Part shown: positions 16,668-25,549 of the stretch, piece after piece
Numbering within the stretch: position 1 is the first letter of the stretch
How the letters are laid out: every line of letters starts with the position of its first letter
Source: Apilactobacillus sp.
GTDB lineage: Bacteria > Bacillota > Bacilli > Lactobacillales > Lactobacillaceae
DNA length: 64,000 bases
Direction: 5' to 3'
Assembly: GCF_025290035.1 (NCBI RefSeq)
Contig: NZ_JAMBKT010000001.1
Span: forward strand, 55,039 to 119,038
The notes under the pieces: generated by a model
What the model saw: only the letters and a program-made list of their open reading frames with translations
Told to the model about the DNA's origin: nothing
The model's database searches: none
Program-made: the position numbers and the translations under genes

Positions 16668-17195
16668 TTACTTTTCATCAATTTCTACTGAATCTTGATC
16701 ATCAATTTCGTCTACTTGAACTTGAATGATTTCTTGCTTAGAAGTTGGAATGTTCTTACCAACAAAATCAGCTCTAATTGGTAATTCACGATGACCTCTG
16801 TCAACTAAAACAGCTAAACGGATGTTATTAGGTCTTCCTAGTTCGGCAATTGCAGATAGAGCAGCATTAATAGTTCTTCCAGTAAATAATACGTCATCTA
16901 CTAAAATAATATTTTTATCTTTTAATGAAACTTCATTATCAGATAGAACTTCTGGTTCGTTGTTAGTGTGTTGGATATCATCACGATACTTAGTTACGTC
17001 AATTCCAACTACTGGCACTTCTTTATTTTCTAACTTTTGTAATCGGTTAGCGATACGTTTAGCAAGATAAATACCACGTGTTTTAATACCAACTAATACT
17101 AAGTTGTTTACCCCTTTATTCTTTTCAATAATTTCATAAGTAATTCTGGTTAATGCTCTTTGCATTGCCATTTTATCTACGACGACTTTACTCAA
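16668..17195 (-). CDS. pyrR: PyrR, pyrimidine attenuation regulator/uracil phosphoribosyltransferase
   Basis: PyrR binds UMP and then anti-antiterminator RNA hairpins to attenuate pyr operons; many also have uracil phosphoribosyltransferase activity. The 175-residue protein has the PRPP loop [18 protein letters not shown] (about residues 95-112) and the family stretch [20 protein letters not shown]. It stands 11 bases after rluD and 32 bases before carA. No pyr structural gene for later steps is present, so it may be a second PyrR copy whose target is elsewhere. I see no classical pyr attenuator in the short gaps around it. Confidence 0.94.
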   Translation of the reverse strand: MSKVVVDKMAMQRALTRITYEIIEKNKGVNNLVLVGIKTRGIYLAKRIANRLQKLENKEVPVVGIDVTKYRDDIQHTNNEPEVLSDNEVSLKDKNIILVDDVLFTGRTINAALSAIAELGRPNNIRLAVLVDRGHRELPIRADFVGKNIPTSKQEIIQVQVDEIDDQDSVEIDEK

Positions 17196-17206
17196 GATGG
17201 TTCCTC

Positions 17207-18124
17207 CTATTGAATCTTATATTTATTTCTTAATTTAGTAATTGTTTGTTCAAAAATTTCAGGTAATGGTGTTTCAAAAACAAGTTGCTCATTAGTTACT
17301 GGATGAACGAATCCTAGCTTTTTAGCATGTAAGAATTGACCATTTCCTTGGATAGTATTTTTGGGACCATATAATGGATCTCCTACTAGTGGATGACCAA
17401 TATATTTCATATGCACTCTGATTTGATGAGTTCTACCAGTTTCTAGAATACAAGATACTAATGTGTACTCTCCACCGAATCTTTCTAAGACTTTAAAGTG
17501 AGTAACTGCATTCTTACCGTCCTCAACAATCCCTTGTTTTTTACGATCTTTTTTAGATCTACCAATTGGTGCATTGATTACACCACTATTTTCTTTTATG
17601 TTTCCATGGACTAATGCAATGTATTCACGAATGTTTGATTTATCTTTTAGTTGTTGTGACAAACTCTCATGAGCATGATTGTTCTTTGCAATCATCAATA
17701 AACCAGAAGTATCCTTATCAATTCGATGGACAATTCCTGGTCTATATGTACCATTGATTGTTGATAATGGGCTATGAAATAATAGCCCATTAACTAAAGT
17801 ATGATTAGGATGACCGGCTGAGGGATGAACTACCATACCCTGTGGCTTGTTAACTACTAAGACATCGTCATCTTCGTAAACAATATCTAACGGAATATCT
17901 TCTGGCTCAACATTCATAGTTTCTGGCTCGGGGATTTCAACCGTAATTTCGTCATCAATTTTGACATCATATTTAGGCTTCTTCTTTTCACCATTCACGA
18001 GTACAAGGCCATCTTCAATTAATGATTTCGCTCTTGCACGGCTTAAATCCTCAATGTTATCAGTAATGGACTTATCAAGTCTAACATTACCCTCTGTTAC
18101 TGTATAAATTACTGTATTACTAAT
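17207..18124 (-). CDS. rluD: Large-subunit pseudouridine synthase, RluD family, AUU start
   Basis: Makes pseudouridines in 23S rRNA. The catalytic motif [19 protein letters not shown] holds the catalytic Asp. The first ATG/GTG/TTG in frame is GTG at 17998, which would omit the N-terminal S4 RNA-binding domain. The frame stays open for 42 codons more, encoding a good S4 start ([31 protein letters not shown]). An in-frame TAG lies just before 18124. The first codon after it is ATT (18124-18122), which overlaps the lspA stop by one base and is preceded by GGTGAT, a match to the extended anti-Shine-Dalgarno. From there the product is 305 residues, the normal family length. AUU starts are rare (infC is the classic case). 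Confidence 0.85.
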   Translation of the reverse strand: MSNTVIYTVTEGNVRLDKSITDNIEDLSRARAKSLIEDGLVLVNGEKKKPKYDVKIDDEITVEIPEPETMNVEPEDIPLDIVYEDDDVLVVNKPQGMVVHPSAGHPNHTLVNGLLFHSPLSTINGTYRPGIVHRIDKDTSGLLMIAKNNHAHESLSQQLKDKSNIREYIALVHGNIKENSGVINAPIGRSKKDRKKQGIVEDGKNAVTHFKVLERFGGEYTLVSCILETGRTHQIRVHMKYIGHPLVGDPLYGPKNTIQGNGQFLHAKKLGFVHPVTNEQLVFETPLPEIFEQTITKLRNKYKIQ

Positions 18125-18572
18125 CTAAATCACCATCTCTTAATATTGCAATGAATAGGATAACAATTCCAAAAGTGATACAAATGTCTGCAAAGTTAAA
18201 GATTGGGAAATTAATGAAATCAACTTGGAACATGTCTACTACATATCCGTCAAATAAGCGATTAATAAAATTACCAATAATTCCTGACAGTAAAATTGTT
18301 AAACTAACTACATATAATTTTCTATTCTTTAATTTTATCATAAAGTAGATAACCGCAACGACAGCAACAAATGTAATGATTGAGAACAACCATTGTTGTC
18401 CCTGTAAAATACTCCAAGCAGCACCACTGTTATGGATGTTTGCAATGGATAATACTCCAGGGATGAACGGTTTTGCTGTATTTTCTATAATATTAGCAGA
18501 AATCCAAATTTTTATAATTTGATCAATTCCTACTAAAGCGATAACACTTAAGATAATATATAAAATCGGCAT
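18120..18572 (-). CDS. lspA: Lipoprotein signal peptidase II
   Basis: Cleaves lipoprotein signal peptides before the lipidated cysteine. The 150-residue protein has four membrane helices and the family motifs NSGAAWSIL (about 57-65), IGNFINRLFDGYVVDMFQV (catalytic Asp in VVD) and FNFADICI (second catalytic Asp). In an ebsA-fhs-lspA-rluD-pyrR-carA-carB operon it follows fhs by 10 bases. Its stop overlaps the probable AUU start of rluD. Confidence 0.95.
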   Translation of the reverse strand: MPILYIILSVIALVGIDQIIKIWISANIIENTAKPFIPGVLSIANIHNSGAAWSILQGQQWLFSIITFVAVVAVIYFMIKLKNRKLYVVSLTILLSGIIGNFINRLFDGYVVDMFQVDFINFPIFNFADICITFGIVILFIAILRDGDLD

Positions 18573-18582
18573 GCTTTAACTC

Positions 18583-20238
18583 CTAAAACAATCCTGTAAT
18601 TTTTCCATCGTTATCAATGTCCATATTTAAGGCAGCTGGATGAGATGGAAGACCAGGCATTGTAAGTATTTTTCCGGTTAATGCAACAATGAAACCAGCA
18701 CCTAGTTTAGGTTGAAGTTCGCTTACGTTAATAGTGAAATCTTCAGGTGCACCTAATTGTTTTGCATCATCTGAGAATGAATATTGTGTTTTGGCGACAC
18801 AGATTGGTAATTTATCCCAACCATATTTTTCCATTGTTTTTAATTGTCGTTTTGCTTTCGCGCTTAAAACAACGTTCTTACCATGATAAATCTTAGTAAC
18901 AATGGATTCTAACTTAACCATAAATTCATCATCATCTTCATATAATGGTTTGAATTCATCGTTATTTTCGCAAAGTTTAACTAATTCGTTTGCTAAATCG
19001 GTAGCACCTGCTCCACCATTTTCCCAAACAGTTGTATTAAATGGCTTTACACCTTGTTTTGTAATGTAATCGTTCAATGCATTAATTTCTTTTTCGGTAT
19101 CACTTGAGAATTCGTTAATTGCAACAACAACAGGTTTGTTATATTGCTTCATATTAGCAATATGTCTACCTAAGTTCTTAGCACCTGCTAATAAAGCATC
19201 AACATTTTCTTCGTCAAGATCGTTTTTATTAACTCCACCGTTTAGCTTTAATGCTCTTACAGTTGCAACAATTACAATTGCATCTGGACGATGACCTAGT
19301 TTCTTTGAAGTGATATCTAGGAACTTTTCTCCACCTAAATCAGCACCAAAACCAGCTTCTGTAATTGCGTAATCAGCATGTTGCATTGCAGCTTTTGTTG
19401 CAAGAATACTGTTACATCCATGTGCAATGTTGGCAAATGGTCCACCATGAATAAACGCTGGTGTATGTTCTAATGTTTGAACTAGGTTAGGTTTGATTGC
19501 GTCTTTTAATAGTAAAGCTAATGCCCCAGTAACACCTAAATCGTTTACTGTCACAGGTTCTCTATCATAGTTGTATCCAATCAAAATTTTACCCAGTTTA
19601 TTTTTTAAATCTGCTAAATCTTCACTTAGACATAAAACAGCCATAATTTCACTTGCGACTGTAATGTCAAAACCGTCTTCTCTAGGAACACCCGATGTTC
19701 TACCACCTAATCCAATAACGACCTTTCTTAGTTCACGGTCATTAATATCTACGACACGCTTCCATGTAATAGTTCTAGGATCAATATTTAGTTTGTTACC
19801 ATGATGAATATGATTATCAATTAATGCTGATAAAGTATCATGTGCTTCAGTAATTGCTGGAAAATCACCTGTAAAGAATAGATTGATATCTTCCATTGGT
19901 GCAACTTGTGAGTATCCACCACCTGTAGCACCACCCTTAATTCCCATAACAGGTCCTAATGATGGTTCTCTTAGTGCAATTGCACATGATTGATTAATAC
20001 GATGGAATGCGTCTCCTAATCCAATTGTTAAAGTTGTCTTACCTTCTCCTGCAGCAGTTGGATTAATGGAAGTAACTAAAATTAGTTTTCCATTTTTTTC
20101 ACCCTTAAAAGGTAAATTTAATTTTGCTTTATATTTACCGTATGGTTCGTATTCGTTGATTCCAATGTTTAATTGTGAAGCAATATCATTAATGTTAACT
20201 AAATCGGCTGATTGTGAAATTTCAATATCTGTTTTCAT
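18583..20238 (-). CDS. fhs: Formate-tetrahydrofolate ligase
   Basis: Makes 10-formyl-tetrahydrofolate from formate, THF and ATP for purine synthesis and initiator-tRNA formylation. The 551-residue protein is normal length. The phosphate-binding loop is [20 protein letters not shown] (about 56-75). Other conserved blocks are [20 protein letters not shown] and [14 protein letters not shown]. Its place between ebsA and lspA is unusual functionally. With folT it marks this window as active in folate metabolism. Confidence 0.96.
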   Translation of the reverse strand: MKTDIEISQSADLVNINDIASQLNIGINEYEPYGKYKAKLNLPFKGEKNGKLILVTSINPTAAGEGKTTLTIGLGDAFHRINQSCAIALREPSLGPVMGIKGGATGGGYSQVAPMEDINLFFTGDFPAITEAHDTLSALIDNHIHHGNKLNIDPRTITWKRVVDINDRELRKVVIGLGGRTSGVPREDGFDITVASEIMAVLCLSEDLADLKNKLGKILIGYNYDREPVTVNDLGVTGALALLLKDAIKPNLVQTLEHTPAFIHGGPFANIAHGCNSILATKAAMQHADYAITEAGFGADLGGEKFLDITSKKLGHRPDAIVIVATVRALKLNGGVNKNDLDEENVDALLAGAKNLGRHIANMKQYNKPVVVAINEFSSDTEKEINALNDYITKQGVKPFNTTVWENGGAGATDLANELVKLCENNDEFKPLYEDDDEFMVKLESIVTKIYHGKNVVLSAKAKRQLKTMEKYGWDKLPICVAKTQYSFSDDAKQLGAPEDFTINVSELQPKLGAGFIVALTGKILTMPGLPSHPAALNMDIDNDGKITGLF

Positions 20239-20260
20239 GGTAAGAACATCTCCTAGTTAA

Positions 20261-20644
20261 TTATTTATTAATTAAATTACTTAATTCAATTACAGAATTA
20301 GATGGTAATAATAAGTCAAATTTCCTATTATTAACTACTATAGTAGCACGATGCTTAGTGAAATTAATAGAGTCAATATCAGAAAGTTTAATATCTAACC
20401 ATTTAGGATTTAATACTTTGCTAATAATGATTCTGTCATCTACAACCGTTATTTTTCTAAATATAATTTGAAATAATGTGAATAGACAAAAAACTAAGAA
20501 GAAAAAGATTGTAATCCACTGGATAACAGTTACTTCTAGCCAAAAGATTATCGCGATAAATAACAATGCGAACGTCCATGTCCAGTTAATTACCGTATAC
20601 AATGGTTCTGGTTGGTATAAAAATGTTCGTTTTTGGGTTATCAT
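20261..20644 (-). CDS. ebsA: EbsA-family membrane protein
   Basis: A 127-residue protein with two close hydrophobic helices (about residues 19-56) followed by a cytoplasmic beta-rich PH-like domain (KITVVDDRIIISKVLNP, LLLPSNSVIEL). It resembles EbsA-type proteins annotated in enterococci and lactobacilli, whose biochemical role is unclear. It is the first gene of the long minus-strand operon. Its ribosome site AAGGAAGG lies only 27 bases from the opposing gene, so its promoter must lie within that gene. Confidence 0.65.
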   Translation of the reverse strand: MITQKRTFLYQPEPLYTVINWTWTFALLFIAIIFWLEVTVIQWITIFFFLVFCLFTLFQIIFRKITVVDDRIIISKVLNPKWLDIKLSDIDSINFTKHRATIVVNNRKFDLLLPSNSVIELSNLINK

Positions 20645-20677
20645 TAAGTAAAACCTTCCTTTGGAGAATTTGTGATT

Positions 20678-21067
20678 ATGTTTAAATTATACACTGATGC
20701 AGCCACTATGAACAATTCCGGAAATAGTTCCTGTGGAATATTAATTGTTCATGATAATCAACAATACCAATACAAACTTAAACTTGAAGCTAAAAATAAC
20801 CATGAAGCAGAATTTGAAGCTTGCTTATTAGGATTTAAGCAACTTGAAAAACTTGTCAAATCTGACGATATTGTTGTTTATTATACAGATAGCAAAATTG
20901 TTCATGAAAGTTTAGAAAAACAATATGCAAAGCATTTTCAAGATTACGTCGATAAAATTCTGTCAGAACAAAGTAAATATAGTTTAGTGATCAATAATTG
21001 GATTGAAGATACAAAAAATGAAGGTGCCCACAATCTTGCGACGCAGGCCCTTCACTTATTTTACTAG
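20678..21067 (+). CDS. RNase HI-like protein
   Basis: A 129-residue RNase H-fold protein. Three acidic active-site residues are visible: Asp in LYTDAAT, Glu in HEAEFEACLLGF and Asp in YYTDSKIV. The fourth, usually Asp in a C-terminal NxxAD motif, reads AHNLATQAL, so Thr replaces it. Such single-domain proteins are often labelled reverse-transcriptase-like or RnhA in lactobacilli. I prefer ATG 20678 over GTG 20672, because GGAG (20663-20666) is 11 bases from the ATG and the product begins MFKLYTDA as is usual. It converges on, and overlaps by 12 bases, the FAD oxidoreductase gene. Confidence 0.78.
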   Translation: MFKLYTDAATMNNSGNSSCGILIVHDNQQYQYKLKLEAKNNHEAEFEACLLGFKQLEKLVKSDDIVVYYTDSKIVHESLEKQYAKHFQDYVDKILSEQSKYSLVINNWIEDTKNEGAHNLATQALHLFY

Positions 21068-22180
21068 TTTAATATAATTTTCGATTGGTTTTCGATATTT
21101 TTCAATATCCATCGACAAGTTATCAATTGCCATTTCAGCTAAAATTTTTCCAACTAAAGGTCCAGTTGTTAACCCCGATGATCCTAGTCCACTACCGACT
21201 AGGATTTTTTCGTATCCAGGAATTTTACCGAAGAAAGGAGAAAAATCACTTGTATAAGCGCGTGTTCCGATTTTTACGCGGATTAGATTTTCAGCTGACA
21301 GGGATGGTAATAACGATGTAGCGCTATTTAATAATTCATCTATTACATCAGCATCTGGATTTAAATCAAAGTCTTTATCATTTTCATGACTAGCCCCAAC
21401 AATCAAACGACCATTTCCAAGGGGAATAAAATCAGATTCCCCTTCGGGCATTAAAACCGGCATGTCTTCATGTGATAAATTAATATCATTAATAGATAAT
21501 TCAATTAATTGACCCTTTTGCGGTCTAATATCAACATCTAGAGGTAAATTAGACAATACGTTTTTTGTCCATGCTCCAGTCGCTAAAATAATTTTATCGA
21601 ACTGCATTTCTTTTCTGTCACAGACCACATTAACATTTTCGTTAATTGAAATTTCTTTATTAATTACAGATACACCATTACTTTTAGCAATTTTTAAAAG
21701 ATGATCAGTGTATTTATCACCTTTTATTCTTGCACCACCGGTAACCAAAAGACCTGGAAGATTAGAGTTTATAATTGGAATATGTCTTTTAATTTCGTCT
21801 GGAGTTAATTTATATATTTCACCAATTGTTTCTGTATCCTTACTTCTTTCAATAGCTAAATCATACAGTTCAGTAATATCTTCAAGATTATTTCTAGTGA
21901 TAATAGTGCCACATTGATTATAAATATCTTCGGGCATGTTTGTTTTATCAGCAATCGAATTTAAAAGAGTTGCGCCATCCTTAGCTAATTCGTACCAGGA
22001 CTTATTCCTTCTTTTTGATAACCAAGGGGAAATTATTCCAGCTGCAGCTTTTGTTGCTTGACCGCAACCGTGATCAAACACAGTAATATCTAAATCATTA
22101 TTTTTATTAAATTCACTGAGATAATATGCAGCAGTTGATCCAACTATTCCGCCACCAATTATTGCAATGCTTTGAGTCAA
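21056..22180 (-). CDS. FAD-dependent oxidoreductase (glycine/D-amino-acid oxidase type)
   Basis: A 374-residue DAO-family flavoprotein. The FAD dinucleotide motif is IAIIGGGIVGSTAAYYLSE at the N-terminus. The FAD/substrate region includes GQATKAAAGIISPW, and the C-terminal GTRAYTSDFSPFFGKIPG and GSGLGSSGLTTGPLVG complete the fold. The start is TTG (22180-22178), set by AAAGGA 9 bases upstream. It follows the THUMP methyltransferase by 13 bases, so it is probably its operon partner. Substrate unknown; a glycine-oxidase (ThiO) role is possible but nothing nearby makes the thiazole of thiamine. Confidence 0.85.
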   Translation of the reverse strand: MTQSIAIIGGGIVGSTAAYYLSEFNKNNDLDITVFDHGCGQATKAAAGIISPWLSKRRNKSWYELAKDGATLLNSIADKTNMPEDIYNQCGTIITRNNLEDITELYDLAIERSKDTETIGEIYKLTPDEIKRHIPIINSNLPGLLVTGGARIKGDKYTDHLLKIAKSNGVSVINKEISINENVNVVCDRKEMQFDKIILATGAWTKNVLSNLPLDVDIRPQKGQLIELSINDINLSHEDMPVLMPEGESDFIPLGNGRLIVGASHENDKDFDLNPDADVIDELLNSATSLLPSLSAENLIRVKIGTRAYTSDFSPFFGKIPGYEKILVGSGLGSSGLTTGPLVGKILAEMAIDNLSMDIEKYRKPIENYIKLVK

Positions 22181-22193
22181 TATATAACATCCT

Positions 22194-23327
22194 TTATTTT
22201 CTTATCTTTTTACCCCAGAATTGGAAGTAATCGGTTCTTAAATTACCATTAAATAATTTTCTTGTTTTTGTAGCTGATTGACCATAAAACTTCTCGAACT
22301 CTAAATCAGAAGTTAAGAAATATTTAGACCAACTAGTCATTGGCTTGAATACTTTACCTAGCCCTTTGTATAGCTTTCTAACTTCTTGTTTATCACTTAA
22401 ACGTTCACCATAAGGTGGGTTAGAAACAACTACCCCGTTAATTTTATCAGTCTTGAAATCTAAAACTGATAGTTGCTTAAATTGAATATCATGTAAAAGA
22501 CCAACTTCTTGAGCGTTTACTTTGGCAATATCAATCATGTTTCCATCAACATCAGATGCCATAATATCAATTTCTTTATCGTAATCAGCTTGTTCATCAG
22601 CTTTATTACGAACATCTTCAATCATTTTTTTGTCCATCCATTCCCATTTTTCACATGAGAATTCTCTGTTGAAACCAGGTGCGATATTTCTGGCAATCAT
22701 TGCAGCTTCAATTGGAATCGTTCCAGAACCACACATTGGGTCTAAAAATGGCATATCTGGGTACCAACTGGTTAAAAGAATTAATGCTGCCGCCATGTTT
22801 TCTTTAATTGGAGCTGGTCCTTTGGCAACACGATATCCACGTTTAAATAAACTTTCACCAGTGGTATCTAAGGTAACGATTACATGATCTTTATTAATTC
22901 TTGTTTCCAATTTATATAATTCACCGGTTTCAGGCAAACGAGTGCGACGGTGATAAGTTTCATTTAATTTGTTCACAACGGCTTTTTTTGCAATTGCTTG
23001 GACATCAGGAACACTGTGTAATGTAGAGTTATGTGATCTTCCATTCATCGGGAAGTTTGCATCCATTGGAAGTAATTCGTCCCAAGGTAACGCTTTAACG
23101 TTTTGGAACAGATCTTCAAAAGTTTTGGCGTCAAATTCTCCAACGATAATTTCGATTCTATCAGCTGTTCTTAACCACAAGTTAGTATTGATGATATCTT
23201 CGGTCGTTCCTTCAAATCTAACACGTCCATTTTCGACCTGAACATCATATCCTAAGTTACGTAATTCTTTTCCAACAAGCGCTTCGATTCCAGCAGCACA
23301 AGTTGCCATTAATTTAAATTTATTCAT
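22194..23327 (-). CDS. ypsC: THUMP-domain RNA guanine-N2 methyltransferase (YpsC/RlmL-N type)
   Basis: A 377-residue SAM-dependent enzyme. An N-terminal ferredoxin-like/THUMP segment (to about residue 160) is followed by the methyltransferase domain with motif I FLDPMCGSGTIPIEAAM and catalytic motif IV VVSNPPYGERLS. The family methylates guanine N2 in rRNA or tRNA. Position just downstream of rnpB and gpsB matches Bacillus ypsC. No promoter is evident in the 34 bases between the rnpB terminator and this gene, so read-through from rnpB is likely. Confidence 0.9.
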   Translation of the reverse strand: MNKFKLMATCAAGIEALVGKELRNLGYDVQVENGRVRFEGTTEDIINTNLWLRTADRIEIIVGEFDAKTFEDLFQNVKALPWDELLPMDANFPMNGRSHNSTLHSVPDVQAIAKKAVVNKLNETYHRRTRLPETGELYKLETRINKDHVIVTLDTTGESLFKRGYRVAKGPAPIKENMAAALILLTSWYPDMPFLDPMCGSGTIPIEAAMIARNIAPGFNREFSCEKWEWMDKKMIEDVRNKADEQADYDKEIDIMASDVDGNMIDIAKVNAQEVGLLHDIQFKQLSVLDFKTDKINGVVVSNPPYGERLSDKQEVRKLYKGLGKVFKPMTSWSKYFLTSDLEFEKFYGQSATKTRKLFNGNLRTDYFQFWGKKIRK

Positions 23328-23361
23328 TTAATTCTTCCTTTTCACGAATCAAAAATATTCA

Positions 23362-23394
23362 ATAAAAAAAGGGAGGAAGAAAACTTCCACCCTT
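23362..23394 (-). terminator. Terminator of rnpB
   Basis: On the minus strand GGG-T-GGAAG pairs with CTTCCTCCC (one bulge), followed by seven T residues. Confidence 0.88.
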
Positions 23395-23397
23395 TCC

Positions 23398-23793
23398 TGA
23401 TTGGTGTACATTCCTGTAAGCCATGTTTTGTGCTTTATATTTAAGTCAGGCCTTAAAATATAAAGTAGTAATCATCTATCTGAGAATTAAATTCTCCCCC
23501 ACACTTAGTTCAATTTCCGTGTGTGAAGCTCCCCTACCAAAGTTTGGGTTTCCCGCTCGTGGGGTTTACCGCGTTCCACCAATACCGTTTCCAATATTGT
23601 ATCGTCTCTGTGGCACTTTCAGGAGTACTGAAGCATAGTAAACCTTAGCTATTTTCTCCGCCGTTACTACAAAGTAGTCCCCCGGCTTATTTTTTCACCG
23701 AGCACGAACACTACAAGCATCGCAGCCTGTGCGAGAGTGGACTTTCCTCAGCCAACAAAAGTTGACCGCGATTACTCAGAATGTACACCAGTT
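23398..23793 (-). ncRNA. rnpB: RNase P RNA, class B
   Basis: Catalytic RNA that trims tRNA 5' ends. Read on the minus strand, it starts with a P1 strand TGGTGTACATT (complement of 23780-23790) that pairs exactly with AATGTACACCA near the 3' end (complement of 23402-23412). The near-universal GAGGAAAGTCCACTCTCGCA lies at 23730-23749, followed by GTAGTGTTCGTGC. About 396 nt is right for the class B form of low-GC Gram-positives. It lies between gpsB and the THUMP methyltransferase, a conserved Firmicutes order. Ends are approximate. Confidence 0.96.
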
Positions 23794-23802
23794 GTTAATT
23801 AA

Positions 23803-24186
23803 TTAAAATCTATCAATGCTACTTGGTCCTTCAGTTGAACCAAATACACGTTGTTCAAGATTTGAAACACGCTTTAGTAATTCGTTTTCAATACGTGTTC
23901 TACCTAATGTATCTTGACTTGATGGTGTTGAATTTGAATCATCGAAGTAGCCTGATGGAGCAACTCTCGGTTCATTAAATGAGCCACCAGATTGTCTTAA
24001 TCTTTGAATTTCCATCTTTAGTTGATCGTTTTCATTTTTTAGATTAGTTAATTCGCTATCGAAAGCTTGGTAATCTTTAATAACTCCATCCAAGAAAGTA
24101 TCAACTTCGTTTGGATCGTACCCTCTCATCTTTTGAGTAAATGCTCTTTCTAAGATGTCTTTAGGGGTAAATTGAATGTTGTTCAT
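23803..24186 (-). CDS. gpsB: Cell division regulator GpsB
   Basis: A DivIVA-like protein that links cell-wall enzymes, especially class A penicillin-binding proteins, to the division site. The N-terminal lipid-binding/coiled-coil domain is clear: FTPKDILERAFTQKMRGYDP (residues about 6-25), NEVDTFLDGVIKDY, then coiled coil to about residue 68. A variable linker and a short C-terminal trimerising helix (ENELLKRVSNLEQRVFG) end the 127-residue protein. Partner genes ponA and prkC are in this window. Confidence 0.95.
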   Translation of the reverse strand: MNNIQFTPKDILERAFTQKMRGYDPNEVDTFLDGVIKDYQAFDSELTNLKNENDQLKMEIQRLRQSGGSFNEPRVAPSGYFDDSNSTPSSQDTLGRTRIENELLKRVSNLEQRVFGSTEGPSSIDRF

Positions 24187-24255
24187 TATTCACACCTCGT
24201 ATTCATAAATAATCTCGAACAAATATTATTTTACCAGAATTTCAAATATTTTCAA

Positions 24256-24822
24256 TTAATCATCAGAATTATTTAAATTATTTTGGTATTCATTTGCCGC
24301 TTCTTGTAATTCATCAAAGTCGACTAACCGATATCCATAATCATTTTGCTCTGAAAATCTTTTAATCTGCTCATAATCATATTGTGTTTTACCAGGATTG
24401 TCAACATCATAGATTAGTATCGCCTTATCGGTATGTGTAAGCATAAATTCTTGATAAGCTCGCAATTGCATCGGAGATTTGTAAGGATCATTTGATACGC
24501 TTGCAGAAAAATCAACATTACTTAGTATTGATGAAAGTCGTGCTTGATTTTGTTCGTTCCATTGATTACCAAATTCTTTAAAAGGAAGCATTACTGATAA
24601 TTGAAATTCTCCAGGAAGTTCTTCTTTTAAACTAGTAGCAACTTCTGCTGTCCATTGCTCGACTCCCATTTGTCCGCCAGTAATAATCCAATCTGCTCCA
24701 TCGATAACTTCTTGTTTTATATTATTTTCGATAACGCTCTTAATGACTAATTCTTTAGGATCTTTATTTCCAAAAACTCCAAGTTCGTAGCTTCTATATC
24801 CAGTTATCCATACGCGGGACAT
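24256..24822 (-). CDS. ypsA: YpsA/DUF1273 family SLOG-fold protein
   Basis: A 188-residue protein of the YpsA family. It has a Rossmann-like SLOG nucleotide-binding fold with a glycine-rich VWITGYRSYELGVFG start, DWIITGGQMGVEQWTAEVA (about residues 45-63), LPFKEFGNQWNEQNQ and DVDNPGKTQYDYEQI. YpsA has been linked to cell division control in Bacillus and staphylococci. The ligand is unknown. It sits divergent to recU, immediately upstream of gpsB, as in Bacillus. Confidence 0.9.
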   Translation of the reverse strand: MSRVWITGYRSYELGVFGNKDPKELVIKSVIENNIKQEVIDGADWIITGGQMGVEQWTAEVATSLKEELPGEFQLSVMLPFKEFGNQWNEQNQARLSSILSNVDFSASVSNDPYKSPMQLRAYQEFMLTHTDKAILIYDVDNPGKTQYDYEQIKRFSEQNDYGYRLVDFDELQEAANEYQNNLNNSDD

Positions 24823-24864
24823 AAGATGCCCTCCCTTCTATTACTATCTTTTTATTACTAATGG

Positions 24865-24870
24865 TATAAT
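24865..24870 (+). promoter_or_regulatory. Extended -10 promoter of recU-ponA
   Basis: TGGTATAAT (24862-24870, TATAAT at 24865) is an extended -10 about 54 bases before the recU start. It overlaps the -10 of the opposite promoter almost exactly. Confidence 0.5.
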
Positions 24871-24893
24871 ATCATTAATAATTATGATGTTAA
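24866..24893 (-). promoter_or_regulatory. Promoter of ypsA-gpsB
   Basis: Minus-strand TTAACA (24888-24893) and TATTAT (24866-24871) are 16 bases apart. The -10 hexamer shares five positions with the recU -10 on the other strand. Confidence 0.5.
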
Positions 24894-24923
24894 TAATGTA
24901 TTGTTTGCTGAAAGGTGGTTACA

Positions 24924-25529
24924 ATGGTAATTAAATATCCAAATGGGAAATCCTTTAATGCTAACAGTAATAATAAAGCCCCAAACGATAAATACGTAAA
25001 ACCAACATTATATGGTGGTCGTGGAATGACTTTGGAAGAAGAATTGAATAGAAGTAACGAATTCTATTTAGCTCAAAATATTGCTGTTATACATAAAAAA
25101 CCTACTCCTGTGCAAATTGTTAAAGTAGACTATCCTAAAAGAAGTGCTGCTACTATTAAGGAAGCATACTTTAGAAGAGCTTCGACAACTGACTACAATG
25201 GAGTATATAAAGGTAAGTATATCGATTTTGATGCCAAAGAAACCAAAAATAAAACATCATTTCCATTAGCTAATTTTCATGAACATCAAATCAACCACAT
25301 GAAAAAATGCATCGAAAATGGTGGTATCTGTTTTGCAATTATAAAATTTATATCAAGTGATGAAGTATATCTATTTAAGGCTTCTGACCTCTTTACCTAC
25401 TGGGATAATCAATTTAATGGTGGTAAAAAGTCAATAAAAAAGGATATAATTGAAGAACTTGGTTATAAAATTAATTATTCAATTAACCCTACAATTCCTT
25501 ATTTAAGTGTTGTAGATGAATTAATCTAA
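24924..25529 (+). CDS. recU: Holliday junction resolvase RecU
   Basis: Endonuclease that cuts four-way junctions in recombinational repair and chromosome segregation. At 201 residues it is normal length. The fold of restriction-like nucleases shows in [19 protein letters not shown], then [17 protein letters not shown] (catalytic Asp, Glu and Lys), then [13 protein letters not shown] 24924 is chosen because AAAGGTGG (24911-24918) sits 5 bases ahead; the GTG at 24915 lies inside it. ponA follows after 20 bases, the standard Firmicutes recU-ponA pair. Confidence 0.95.
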   Translation: MVIKYPNGKSFNANSNNKAPNDKYVKPTLYGGRGMTLEEELNRSNEFYLAQNIAVIHKKPTPVQIVKVDYPKRSAATIKEAYFRRASTTDYNGVYKGKYIDFDAKETKNKTSFPLANFHEHQINHMKKCIENGGICFAIIKFISSDEVYLFKASDLFTYWDNQFNGGKKSIKKDIIEELGYKINYSINPTIPYLSVVDELI

Positions 25530-25549
25530 ACCGTAAAGGAGAATAATAC

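Noticed and set aside
17207..17998. rluD starting at GTG 17998
   Set aside because: It would remove the conserved S4 domain that is still encoded upstream in frame, and GTG 17998 has no ribosome site.
23423..23638. A 71-codon plus-strand frame with a plausible protein
   Set aside because: It lies wholly inside rnpB on the opposite strand; the RNA signatures and P1 pairing explain the sequence.
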